From MAG-121220-bin8 sp965655865 (GTDB lineage Bacteria; Bacteroidota; Bacteroidia; Flavobacteriales; Flavobacteriaceae), in contig CBFHJJ010000021.1 of the NCBI GenBank assembly GCA_965655865.1, positions 1 through 27,215 of the forward strand: 27,215 nt of DNA. The letters are read 5' to 3'. Below are positions 15,174-22,507 of the stretch, one piece after another (position 1 is the first letter of the stretch; every line of letters begins with the position of its first letter). Below the pieces are notes generated by a model. That model ran no database searches, was not told the origin of the DNA, and saw nothing but the letters and a program-made list of their open reading frames with translations. The position numbers were made by a program, and so were the translations under genes.

Positions 15174-16186
15174 TTTTTGTAAAAAACAAAACTTTTTTTA
15201 GTAAAATTATATTTCTATTAAACCTTGCTTTAATTGCGTTGATAGCTTTGTGTTATTTGCTTTCTAATTATCATTTAGAAGAATTGTCTTCGTTTTCTGT
15301 TCTAGTCATTTTTCTTCCTGTTTTGCTTTTTATTAATTTTTTATTTTTTATTTATTGGGTTATTAAATTAGATATAAGATTTATTTTCTCTTTGTTATTT
15401 ATTTTAGTTTATTTAGAGAAGCCTATTTCTTTTTTTCAAAACGACAAGATAGTTGTTGAACCAGTCGGATTACAAATCATGAGTTATAATGTTAGACTTT
15501 TTAATCATTATAATTGGATAAAAGATAATTACGTAAGAGACAGAATAAAGAATTTTGTAAACAATATTGAGCCTGATTTTATTGCAATTCAAGAGTTTCA
15601 TGATGATTATAAGGATCTCATGAATAAATTTAAATACAGTCATGTTGTTTTAAATGAAGGAAATGTTGGATTAGCAATATTTGGTAATAGTAAAATGATT
15701 AGTAAGGGAGATGTAATTTCCAGTGATAAACGGAAAATCGCTATTTATGCGGATTTTGTTTATCAAAAAGATACCTTAAGACTGTATAATTCTCACTTTA
15801 AGTCATATAACATTAATCCCTTGTCTTTTAAGCCAGACAAAGAGACTTTTAAAGATGTTCTTGAAAAAACTAAGTTAGTTTATAAGATTCAAAACAATGA
15901 GTGTTTAATTTTGGTTGATCATATGAATAAATCTCCTTATCCGCCAATATTGGCTATCGATTTAAACAACACAATTGATTCATTTGTATATAAAAAAATC
16001 AATGATTTATATATTGATTCATATGTCCAAAAAGGGTTTGAATTTGGAGCGACATACGGCTTTAGTTTTTTGCCGATCAGAATAGATTATATTTTTTATT
16101 CAAAATTAATTAAAGCTAATTTTTACCAAATTCACAATGTTAAACTTTCGGATCACAAGCCGATAAGTACATTTTTTAATATCTAA
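15170..16186 (+). CDS. membrane-anchored endonuclease/exonuclease/phosphatase (EEP) family protein
   Basis: 338 residues starting with GTG, which overlaps the preceding stop (GTGA). Three N-terminal membrane segments (about 12-31, 42-65, 70-82) lead to an EEP domain: N107 in IMSYNVRLFN, E142 in IAIQEFH, H209 in YNSHF, D264/N266 in AIDLNNT, D306 in RIDYIFY and the D328-H329 pair in SDHKP. All metal and catalytic positions appear present, although the usual GDxN reads IDLN. The domain orientation suggests activity at one face of the membrane; substrate (nucleic acid, lipid or phosphoester) is unknown. Last gene of the mutL cassette. Confidence 0.88.
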   Translation: MIFVKNKTFFSKIIFLLNLALIALIALCYLLSNYHLEELSSFSVLVIFLPVLLFINFLFFIYWVIKLDIRFIFSLLFILVYLEKPISFFQNDKIVVEPVGLQIMSYNVRLFNHYNWIKDNYVRDRIKNFVNNIEPDFIAIQEFHDDYKDLMNKFKYSHVVLNEGNVGLAIFGNSKMISKGDVISSDKRKIAIYADFVYQKDTLRLYNSHFKSYNINPLSFKPDKETFKDVLEKTKLVYKIQNNECLILVDHMNKSPYPPILAIDLNNTIDSFVYKKINDLYIDSYVQKGFEFGATYGFSFLPIRIDYIFYSKLIKANFYQIHNVKLSDHKPISTFFNI

Positions 16187-16230
16187 ACCTTTAGTATAAT
16201 TATAGAAACATAAATAACTGAGTTTGAAGT

Positions 16231-16254
16231 TTTTAGTTTATAAAAAAACTAAAA
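16231..16254. terminator. possible AT-only hairpin between convergent genes
   Basis: TTTTAGTTT at 16231-16239 pairs with AAACTAAAA at 16246-16254 across a six-base loop between the convergent EEP and rsmD genes, covering the last codons of rsmD. Nine pairs but nearly all A-T, so it may be a weak bidirectional terminator or chance in AT-rich sequence. Confidence 0.28.
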
Positions 16255-16769
16255 GAACAACCTCCATAATCTTTACTTTTATTAAAGTTTTTATGTTCTA
16301 TTAGGCTTATTTGTTTAGAATGTTCTGCAATTATTATTCCATCAGTATTCAAAAGATTTCGCTCAAAAATTAAGTCAATAATCTTAAAATATTCTTCAGC
16401 TTTAAAGACATATGGTGGATCAAAAAAAATTATATCAAATTGCTCTAAACAATTCTTTAAATATTTCGAGGCATCACTTTTAGTGACCTTTAAATTAAAA
16501 TTTAATTCATCAGAAATTTTTTTAATAAATCTAATACAGTTGGTATTATTATCTACACATTTAATATTTTTAACACCTCTTGATGCAAATTCATAGCTTA
16601 TATTTCCGCTTCCTGAAAATAGATCTATAACTTTTATTTGATCAAAGTAATAAGTGTTATTAATTATATTAAAAATTGCTTCTTTTGACTGATCAGTTGT
16701 CGGTCTAACAGGAAGATTTTTGGGAACTGATATTTTTTTTCCTCTGTTTTTTCCAGAAATTATTCTCAT
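16233..16769 (-). CDS. rsmD: 16S rRNA (guanine-N2)-methyltransferase RsmD
   Basis: 178 residues, normal length. RsmD makes m2G966 in 16S rRNA of assembled small subunits. The N-terminal signature MRIISGKNRGKKI and RPTTDQSKEAIFNII are typical; SAM motif I is DLFSGSGN at 49-56, and the catalytic DPPY is at 117-120 (IIFFDPPYVF). Its start overlaps the DUF3822 stop (ATGA), so it is the last gene of a three-gene leftward operon. Confidence 0.95.
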   Translation of the reverse strand: MRIISGKNRGKKISVPKNLPVRPTTDQSKEAIFNIINNTYYFDQIKVIDLFSGSGNISYEFASRGVKNIKCVDNNTNCIRFIKKISDELNFNLKVTKSDASKYLKNCLEQFDIIFFDPPYVFKAEEYFKIIDLIFERNLLNTDGIIIAEHSKQISLIEHKNFNKSKDYGGCSFSFFIN

Positions 16770-17539
16770 ATAACAATATTTTCTATTGCATAACCTGAAT
16801 TTTTTATTTCAATGTTCTTTACAAACTTGGATAAATAGGTGTAATGTTGATTTATATCTTCTTTCTCACCAATTAACTTAATTTTTGTTTTATTATTTAC
16901 TAATTTATTTTGTTCCATAACAAATAGTAAAAAATATAAAATATCATCTTTAGATTTATAATTAAATGTGTTTGAATAATAAAGTTTCTTTCCTTTAAAA
17001 ACAATAATATTTAAATAACTTTTATTAATATTTACATAAATTATTATTTTTTTATCTGTAGATAATTCAAAGTATAATTTTTTCAAAAGAACTGTATTGT
17101 AATGGAAGTATTCAAACGAGCCAAATTTTTCTATTAGATAATTAGTGATATTTCCATAAGCTATGTACACGTTATAAGCTTTTAATTCCTCAATATAGTC
17201 AGAGGAAGCAACATCGTTTTTAATTAATCTAGAGTTAAATTTTAGGTAATCTAAACAGTTGTCTTCTTTAAAAAAATCATTTGGGACAAGTACAGATAGT
17301 TTGTTGTTTAGTATTAATATTACTTTTACAACATTTATTAAATTAAATTCTTTTAATTTAATTTTTAGTTGAGTTAAAATTTCTTCAATTTCTATTTCCT
17401 CTGAGTAGTAGGAATAATTCTTATCTATAATCTCGGAATCAATAGAATTCCTTAATAAAAGTTTTAGTTCTTTCGAACTAATCATTATAATAAGAGATAA
17501 ACTTTTTTCTAACTTACTAATTTCTTGCGATTGCATCAT
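16766..17539 (-). CDS. DUF3822 family protein, probable actin-like (RNase H) fold
   Basis: 257 residues from the ATG-ATG at 17539/17536; a further ATG at 17560 lies deeper in the upstream gene and adds residues unlike the family. The segment KKIIIYVNINKSYLNIIVFKGKKLYYSNTF (around the middle of the protein) and the later KTKIKLIGEKED read like the phosphate-binding and strand pattern of actin-fold proteins such as PilM or GspL, although the first loop is not a clear ATP site. DUF3822 is known from Bacteroidota beside rsmD; its function is not established. It overlaps the pseudopilin-like gene by 23 bases and rsmD by four. Confidence 0.8.
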   Translation of the reverse strand: MMQSQEISKLEKSLSLIIMISSKELKLLLRNSIDSEIIDKNYSYYSEEIEIEEILTQLKIKLKEFNLINVVKVILILNNKLSVLVPNDFFKEDNCLDYLKFNSRLIKNDVASSDYIEELKAYNVYIAYGNITNYLIEKFGSFEYFHYNTVLLKKLYFELSTDKKIIIYVNINKSYLNIIVFKGKKLYYSNTFNYKSKDDILYFLLFVMEQNKLVNNKTKIKLIGEKEDINQHYTYLSKFVKNIEIKNSGYAIENIVI

Positions 17540-18185
17540 AGGTTGTTGGCCAATTTCCATTGGTGCTAACCTCAGACATAGATCCTAGTACAAGGTCAGG
17601 GCCATTAACACCATCTACAGACAATAGAGCCTTTTCTTGCTTTAAAAGATCTTTATTTTGATCAAATAAAATTGCATCTTTAGAAACTCTAACTTCAAAA
17701 ACAGGAACGTTATAGCCGTTTTTATCAATTACATCTGCTTTTATTGCAAACATTTGATTTACACCATCAATAGGAACTTCTGCCATTGATTTATATCTAG
17801 TAGAACTACCAAATAATGAATCTTTAACAGATGCAAAACCTAGTGTATCAATTACTACAACTTCTTTTAACATATCAATTCTATAAACTCTGTCATATTT
17901 CATATAACTAGAATCTCTTTTCTGGATAAGTGTGTATTGAGCTGTATCGATAAATTTGATTAAACCTTCAAAACTGTCAGAATACACTCCGTTAACACTT
18001 TTATATGCTATTTGAGCATTTCTAATATCCTTTAGCTTATCTATAACTTTAAGATATCTCTCGTTTTTTACTTTATTAAATTCTATAGGTGCATTAACAG
18101 AGTTATAAACTTTAAAGCCAAAAAAGACTATAAAAAACCATAATACAATTTCTATACTTCTCTTATATTTAGATATTAATTCCAT
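17517..18185 (-). CDS. pseudopilin-like single-pass membrane protein, unknown function
   Basis: 222 residues. A short basic N-terminus (MELISKYKRS) precedes one membrane helix (about 11-28), then a segment KLKDIRNAQIAYKSVNGVYSDSFEGLIKFID (about 51-81) that resembles the start of the globular domain in type II secretion or type IV pseudopilins, where a helix is followed by a Y-x-G-x-Y-x-D/S pattern. There is no prepilin peptidase site. The rest is beta-rich and ends in a conserved-looking tail (VNGPDLVLGSMSEVSTNGNWPTTYD). I do not recognise a named family. It leads the operon with DUF3822 and rsmD and has a good promoter upstream. Confidence 0.72.
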   Translation of the reverse strand: MELISKYKRSIEIVLWFFIVFFGFKVYNSVNAPIEFNKVKNERYLKVIDKLKDIRNAQIAYKSVNGVYSDSFEGLIKFIDTAQYTLIQKRDSSYMKYDRVYRIDMLKEVVVIDTLGFASVKDSLFGSSTRYKSMAEVPIDGVNQMFAIKADVIDKNGYNVPVFEVRVSKDAILFDQNKDLLKQEKALLSVDGVNGPDLVLGSMSEVSTNGNWPTTYDAIARN

Positions 18186-18206
18186 TGATTAATTAATTAT
18201 ATTTAA

Positions 18207-18235
18207 CAAAACTACATTTTTTTTTAAACCCACAA
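18207..18235 (-). promoter_or_regulatory. flavobacterial promoter of the pseudopilin-DUF3822-rsmD operon
   Basis: Read leftward, TTG (18235-18233) is followed after 18 bases by TAGTTTTG (18214-18207), matching both parts of the flavobacterial consensus TTG...TAnnTTTG. Transcription would start near 18202, about 16 bases before the ATG at 18185. Confidence 0.6.
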
Positions 18236-18242
18236 AATACAT

Positions 18243-18250
18243 TACATTTT
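18243..18250 (+). promoter_or_regulatory. -7-like box of the helicase gene
   Basis: TACATTTT matches TAnnTTTG except the last base and lies ten bases before the helicase ATG at 18261, giving a very short leader. It is divergent from the promoter at 18207-18235 in the same 75-base gap. Confidence 0.35.
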
Positions 18251-18260
18251 CTGAAATACA

Positions 18261-19655
18261 ATGGAATTTAAAGACTTTTCTCAACTTTTAATTAATAAGT
18301 TTTCTTTTACACCTACAGAGGACCAAATCACTGCAATTCAAGAGTTAAGTAAGTTTCTTAGTTCAAACAATGAAATTGGCTTATTCATTTTAAAGGGTTA
18401 TGCAGGAACAGGAAAAACAACATTAATGAAAACTTTAGTTGATAATGTAAAGTTTTTGAATTATAATATTTGTTTATTAGCACCAACTGGGAGAGCTGCT
18501 AAGGTTCTATCGAATTATTCAAAAAAAAAATCATTTACTATTCACAAAAAAATATATTATTCCTCAGTTGATAAATTTGGAAAGTTTGAAACTAAATTAA
18601 AAACTAATAAACTAAAAAACACTTTATTTATTGTTGATGAGGCATCTATGATTTCTGATTCCACAACTTCTTCTGATTTATTTAAATCAAAATCTTTATT
18701 ATCTGATATTTTTAAATATGTAGACTTTAAAACTAATTCTAAATTGATATTTCTTGGGGATACAGCTCAACTTCCCCCAGTAAAACAAGCTATTAGCCCA
18801 GCTCTAAATTCAGATTTAATTGAGGAGTTTTATGGTATAATATCCAAGGAATTTACATTAAGTAATGTTGTTCGGCAATCAAAATCATCAGGAATTTTAG
18901 TTAATGCTACAGAAATAAGAAATAATATTTTAAATGAAATATTTTCTTTCAATTTTAAGTTATTTTCGGATGTTGAAATATTAAATGATGGATTCGAAAT
19001 TCAAGAAAAAATTGAGTCATCATATAATAAAATCGGATCTGAAAAAACTATTATAATTGTTAGATCTAATAAAAGAGCTAATTTATACAACCAACAGATT
19101 AGAAAAACAATACTATTTAATGAAAGTTTAATTTCTGTTGGAGATTTATTAATTATAACTAAAAACAATTATTTCTGGTCTTCTGAAAAATTAAATATTT
19201 CTTTTTTAGCGAATGGTGATATTATACAAATTTTAGAAATTTTTTCAATTAAAGAATTGTATGGATTTAAATTTGCTGAAGTCAAAGTTAAATTAGTTGA
19301 TTATGCAGATGAACCAATTCTAGAAACAGTTGTTTTATTAGATACATTAAATTCAGATTTACCGTCACTTTCATATGACCAATCAAATAAATTATATAAT
19401 GAGGTTCAAAAAGATTACATGAACCTTAAATCAAAATATAAGCGATTTATTAAAACAAAAGAAAATCCTTTTTTTAACGCTTTAAATGTGAAATTTTCCT
19501 ATTCTTTAACTTGTCATAAAGCTCAAGGTGGACAATGGCCAATAGTTTTTATAGAAAAACCGTACTTAAAAGATGGTGTTGATATGGACTATTTAAGATG
19601 GTTGTATACTGCAGTGACTAGGGCTGAAAAGAAATTATATTTAATTGGTTTTTAA
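18261..19655 (+). CDS. superfamily 1 DNA helicase, RecD2/Pif1-like
   Basis: 464 residues. Walker A GYAGTGKT at 46-53, LLAPTGRAAK (72-81, motif Ia), Walker B FIVDEASM (123-130), motif III GDTAQLPPV (166-174), and the C-terminal UvrD_C_2-type motifs SLTCHKAQGGQW (about 416-427) and YTAVTRAEKKLYLIGF (449-464). These place it in the SF1B group with RecD2 and Pif1, 5'-3' DNA helicases. It lacks the N-terminal helix-hairpin-helix region of full RecD2 and partner RecB/RecC genes are not nearby, so it is a short stand-alone member. Often annotated as exodeoxyribonuclease V alpha-like, but no nuclease domain is visible. Confidence 0.9.
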   Translation: MEFKDFSQLLINKFSFTPTEDQITAIQELSKFLSSNNEIGLFILKGYAGTGKTTLMKTLVDNVKFLNYNICLLAPTGRAAKVLSNYSKKKSFTIHKKIYYSSVDKFGKFETKLKTNKLKNTLFIVDEASMISDSTTSSDLFKSKSLLSDIFKYVDFKTNSKLIFLGDTAQLPPVKQAISPALNSDLIEEFYGIISKEFTLSNVVRQSKSSGILVNATEIRNNILNEIFSFNFKLFSDVEILNDGFEIQEKIESSYNKIGSEKTIIIVRSNKRANLYNQQIRKTILFNESLISVGDLLIITKNNYFWSSEKLNISFLANGDIIQILEIFSIKELYGFKFAEVKVKLVDYADEPILETVVLLDTLNSDLPSLSYDQSNKLYNEVQKDYMNLKSKYKRFIKTKENPFFNALNVKFSYSLTCHKAQGGQWPIVFIEKPYLKDGVDMDYLRWLYTAVTRAEKKLYLIGF

Positions 19656-19673
19656 AATTTAAGTGTATTTTTG
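19645..19673 (+). promoter_or_regulatory. flavobacterial promoter of kdsB
   Basis: TTG at 19645-19647 is followed after 18 bases by TATTTTTG at 19666-19673, a full match to the flavobacterial promoter. The -33 part lies in the last codons of the helicase gene. Transcription would start near 19678, about 12 bases before the TTG start codon of kdsB. Confidence 0.6.
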
Positions 19674-19689
19674 AATTAAAAGTATACAA

Positions 19690-20421
19690 TTGAAAATTAT
19701 AGCGATGATTCCTGCCAGATTAAATTCTACAAGATTGCCAGGAAAACTAATGATGGATCTTAATGGAATACCTGTCATTTTATCAACTCTTTTAAATACA
19801 ATTAAAACTAATTTGTTTGATGACGTATACGTAGTGACTGATTCTAAAGAGATTTATAACTTTTTAATAAAACATCATAAAAATATTTTATTTAGTAAAG
19901 AAAATCATGATTCTGGATCTGATAGAATTGCTGAATTTGCAAAAGATATGCAAGTTGACATTATAGTTAATGTACAAGGAGATGAACCATTAATTGATAA
20001 AAATAGTTTACAAAAACTTGTAAGTACTTTTAAAGAAGATAATGATAATGAAATTGATTTAGTTTCTTTAATGAAGGTCATTTCTACAAGTAGTGAGATT
20101 GAAAACCCTAACAATGTTAAAGTGGTGACTGATAAAAATAATTTTGCACTATATTTTTCTAGAGCACCAGTTCCTTTCTCCACAGAACCTAATTTCAAAA
20201 TCAAGTATTTTAAACACATTGGAGTTTATGGATTTAGAAAAAAAAGCTTAGTGGATTTTTATAATTCAAAACCAAGTAAGTTAGAGTTAATTGAAAAACT
20301 AGAACAATTAAGATATTTAGAAAATGGAAAAAAAATTAAAATGGTAATCACTGATTTTGATGGAATAGGAATAGATACTATGGAAGATTTAATTAACGCT
20401 AGAAAATTGATAAATGATTAA
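19690..20421 (+). CDS. kdsB: 3-deoxy-manno-octulosonate cytidylyltransferase
   Basis: 243 residues. KdsB activates Kdo with CTP to CMP-Kdo for lipid A-core assembly, in the cytoplasm. The N-terminal nucleotide-binding motif IPARLNSTRLPGKLM (7-21) is intact, followed by VNVQGDEPLID, a conserved SRAPVPF segment and the HIGVYGFRKKSL segment. The start is TTG, set by the conserved MKIIAMIPAR and the promoter position. It overlaps the acyltransferase gene by eight bases, linking two steps of envelope lipid synthesis. Confidence 0.95.
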   Translation: MKIIAMIPARLNSTRLPGKLMMDLNGIPVILSTLLNTIKTNLFDDVYVVTDSKEIYNFLIKHHKNILFSKENHDSGSDRIAEFAKDMQVDIIVNVQGDEPLIDKNSLQKLVSTFKEDNDNEIDLVSLMKVISTSSEIENPNNVKVVTDKNNFALYFSRAPVPFSTEPNFKIKYFKHIGVYGFRKKSLVDFYNSKPSKLELIEKLEQLRYLENGKKIKMVITDFDGIGIDTMEDLINARKLIND

Positions 20422-20953
20422 AATTAGAAGATATATTTTTTTCAATATCATTAAATGGAAAATTGTCGGTGATACTGATTTTCCAAAAAAATGTATCATA
20501 ATAGCTGCTCCCCATACGCACTGGATAGATTTTTTTATTGCAATTTTTGCACGTAGCTTATTCAAGAAAAAAAATGTAAGTTTCATTGGAAAAAAAGAAC
20601 TGTTTAAGTTCCCATTAAAATATTTTCTTAAATGGTTAGGAGGTATTCCAGTAAACAGAGGAAGTAATTCTAATAGTGTTGATTCAATTGTTGAGATTTT
20701 TAATCAAAATAACACATTCATTCTTGGTATTTCTCCAGAGGGTACAAGAAAGAAAGTTGATAAATGGAAAACAGGCTTTTATTATATAGCAAAAAAAGCT
20801 AATGTTCCAGTAATTAGTGTAGCATTAGATTTTGAAAACAAACAAATTGTAATTTCAAAACCTTTTAATTTAACAGAAGACATTAATGAAGATATTAATC
20901 ACTTGAGAAGTTTTTTTAAAGGTGTTAAAGGAAAAATCCCTGAATACTCTTAA
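20414..20953 (+). CDS. short PlsC-type acyltransferase (1-acylglycerol-3-phosphate acyltransferase family)
   Basis: 179 residues. The acyltransferase motifs are visible: H34-x4-D39 in APHTHWIDFF, GKKELFKFP (59-67), GGIPVNRG (76-83, motif III-like) and PEGTR at 108-112 with the following basic residues. PlsC-family enzymes transfer an acyl chain to glycerophospholipid or related acceptors on the membrane. At 179 residues it is shorter than E. coli PlsC and lacks its N-terminal membrane segment, matching a short Bacteroidota group; substrate may differ from lysophosphatidate. Translationally coupled to kdsB and ends directly against the yebC stop. Confidence 0.85.
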   Translation: MIKIRRYIFFNIIKWKIVGDTDFPKKCIIIAAPHTHWIDFFIAIFARSLFKKKNVSFIGKKELFKFPLKYFLKWLGGIPVNRGSNSNSVDSIVEIFNQNNTFILGISPEGTRKKVDKWKTGFYYIAKKANVPVISVALDFENKQIVISKPFNLTEDINEDINHLRSFFKGVKGKIPEYS

Positions 20954-21661
20954 TTAATTCATGTTGTGAAATACATTTTGAACATCATCATCTTCTTCAA
21001 TTTTTTCAATTAAAATATTTACCTCCTCCTTTTTATCGTCATTTAGTTCTTTCATTTGTTTTGGGATTCTTTCAAATTCAGATGATATAATTTCAATTCC
21101 TTGATTTTCAAGTTCTTTTTGAATTGATCCGTAATTTTCAAAAGATGAATATAAAATTACTGTTCCATCATCATCTTTTATAACTTCATCAACCCCAAAA
21201 TCAATAAAGTCTAATTCCAATTCTTCTATATCCATTTCTGTTATAATTTTAAAATTACAAACTCTATCAAACATGAACTCAACAGATCCAGCAGTCCCTA
21301 AATTACCTCCGTATTTATTAAAATAACTTCTAACATTAGCAACGGTTCTATTATTATTATCACTTGCTGTCTCAACTATAATTGCAATACCATAAGGTCC
21401 ATAACCTTCAAATAGAATTTCTTTAAAATTTCCTGTAGATTTATCTGAAGCTCTTTTTATAGCTCTTTCAATATTGTCTTTAGGCATGTTAGCAGCCTTT
21501 GCATTTTGAATGACAGCTCTAAGCTTAGAATTAGTCTCAATTGAAGCTCCACCATCTTTGACAGCCATTACTATGTCCTTACCAATTCTAGTGAAAGTTT
21601 TGGCCATTGCTGACCATCTTTTCATTTTCCTTGCTTTTCTAAATTCAAATGCTCTTCCCAT
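20954..21661 (-). CDS. YebC/PmpR family DNA-binding or translation-associated protein
   Basis: 235 residues, normal length. The start MGRAFEFRKARKMKRWSAMAKTFTRIGKDI is the Bacteroidota version of the usual AGHSKW opening. AKAANMPKDNIERAIKRAS, EGYGPYGIAIIVE and the GGNLGTAGSVEFMFDR segment are conserved in the family. YebC proteins were long named transcriptional regulators; more recent work also links some members to relief of ribosome stalling. The C-terminus is unusually acidic (IEKIEEDDDVQNVFHN). A TATATTTG box lies five bases upstream of the ATG. Confidence 0.95.
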   Translation of the reverse strand: MGRAFEFRKARKMKRWSAMAKTFTRIGKDIVMAVKDGGASIETNSKLRAVIQNAKAANMPKDNIERAIKRASDKSTGNFKEILFEGYGPYGIAIIVETASDNNNRTVANVRSYFNKYGGNLGTAGSVEFMFDRVCNFKIITEMDIEELELDFIDFGVDEVIKDDDGTVILYSSFENYGSIQKELENQGIEIISSEFERIPKQMKELNDDKKEEVNILIEKIEEDDDVQNVFHNMN

Positions 21662-21666
21662 AAATT

Positions 21667-21674
21667 CAAATATA
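21667..21674 (-). promoter_or_regulatory. TATATTTG -7 box of yebC, five bases before the ATG
   Basis: Read leftward this is a perfect TAnnTTTG box with the same five-base spacing to the ATG as in nrnA, suggesting leaderless or near-leaderless transcription. A 17-base palindrome at 21692-21708 lies 17 bases upstream of it. Confidence 0.5.
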
Positions 21675-21684
21675 ATTTATATGC

Positions 21685-21712
21685 TGAAGTTAATAAAATG
21701 ATTTTATTGAAT
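21685..21712. repeat. 28-base inverted copy of window positions 1-28, containing a 17-base palindrome
   Basis: All 28 bases match the reverse complement of 1-28. The core is AATAAAAT-G-ATTTTATT (21692-21708), a perfect eight-base inverted repeat around one base. It covers the stop of the RmlD-like gene and the far-upstream part of the yebC promoter. It could be an operator-like or dispersed element, or the source of a chimeric sequence end. Confidence 0.7.
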
Positions 21713-22507
21713 TTTTTCCAAAATAGAGTCTAATGAGAAATTAAGGTGTTTAGGTAATGAATTTTTATTTGATAATAGCGAAAGATATCTATTGTTATTA
21801 GTTGTATAAACGTACTTGTAATTAACTTCTTTAAATTTTAATTTTTCAATGATATTTTTTATTAGCTCTTCGTGATTAATTAAATCTTTGCTTCCATGAT
21901 GAAATATTCCTTTTAGATTTCTACTTATCATATAATGCAAATGTTTAGCTAATAAATTTTCTGAATTTATATTGATAATCAAATTTGGAAATATTTCTAT
22001 TGGACTTAGATTAATAATGCTCTCTTTTATTTGATTTATTCTTTTTGATTTTGAACTAAAAATCATAGCTGACCTGTTAATGGTCCAATTTGAGCTTTTC
22101 ATTCTAAATAATTTATTTTCTATATGAATATTAAATCTTCCGTACACGCTTTGAGAAAAAGTTTTATCATACTCATATGAGGGGAAATTTATAAATGAAT
22201 CAAAAACATTTGATGAGGATAAAAACATTAGCTTTGAACCAAACGTTTCGCAATATTTGATAATTTCATCAAAATATTTTACTTGTAAATTAAAATTACC
22301 TTTTAAGCCAGAAATTATAATATTAGGATTTAATTTATTTAATATTGAAATAGGATCTTCCTTTAGATCATAGTAAATATACCTTTTGTTGGACCTGTAT
22401 TTTGTTTGTTTATAATAAGTAGCGTGCAGATCATAAAAAGGATTTAATTCTTTGAAAATTGCAGTTCCAATAGAACTACTTCCTCCAAAAATTAAAACTC
22501 TAATCAT
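21704..22507 (-). CDS. RmlD-like NAD(P)-dependent sugar reductase/epimerase (atypical SDR)
   Basis: 267 residues. The N-terminal dinucleotide-binding motif is IFGGSSSIG (6-14; compare GxxGxxG). The middle resembles RmlD: FLSSSNVFD (95-103, position of the STDYVF motif) and SVYGRFNIHIE (120-130). The catalytic YxxxK pair reads Y122-G-R-F-N126, so the lysine is replaced by asparagine. The later NWTINRSAMIFS segment matches the RmlD pattern R-x-S/A-x-x-F. The pathway is unknown; no other nucleotide-sugar genes are in view. It starts four bases inside the gcvT 3' end, so the genes are coupled. Confidence 0.72.
   Translation of the reverse strand: MIRVLIFGGSSSIGTAIFKELNPFYDLHATYYKQTKYRSNKRYIYYDLKEDPISILNKLNPNIIISGLKGNFNLQVKYFDEIIKYCETFGSKLMFLSSSNVFDSFINFPSYEYDKTFSQSVYGRFNIHIENKLFRMKSSNWTINRSAMIFSSKSKRINQIKESIINLSPIEIFPNLIININSENLLAKHLHYMISRNLKGIFHHGSKDLINHEELIKNIIEKLKFKEVNYKYVYTTNNNRYLSLLSNKNSLPKHLNFSLDSILEKIQ

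Noticed and set aside
18261..19655. Helicase as part of a defence system
   Set aside because: All motifs fit a stand-alone RecD2/Pif1-like housekeeping helicase and the neighbours are core metabolic genes.
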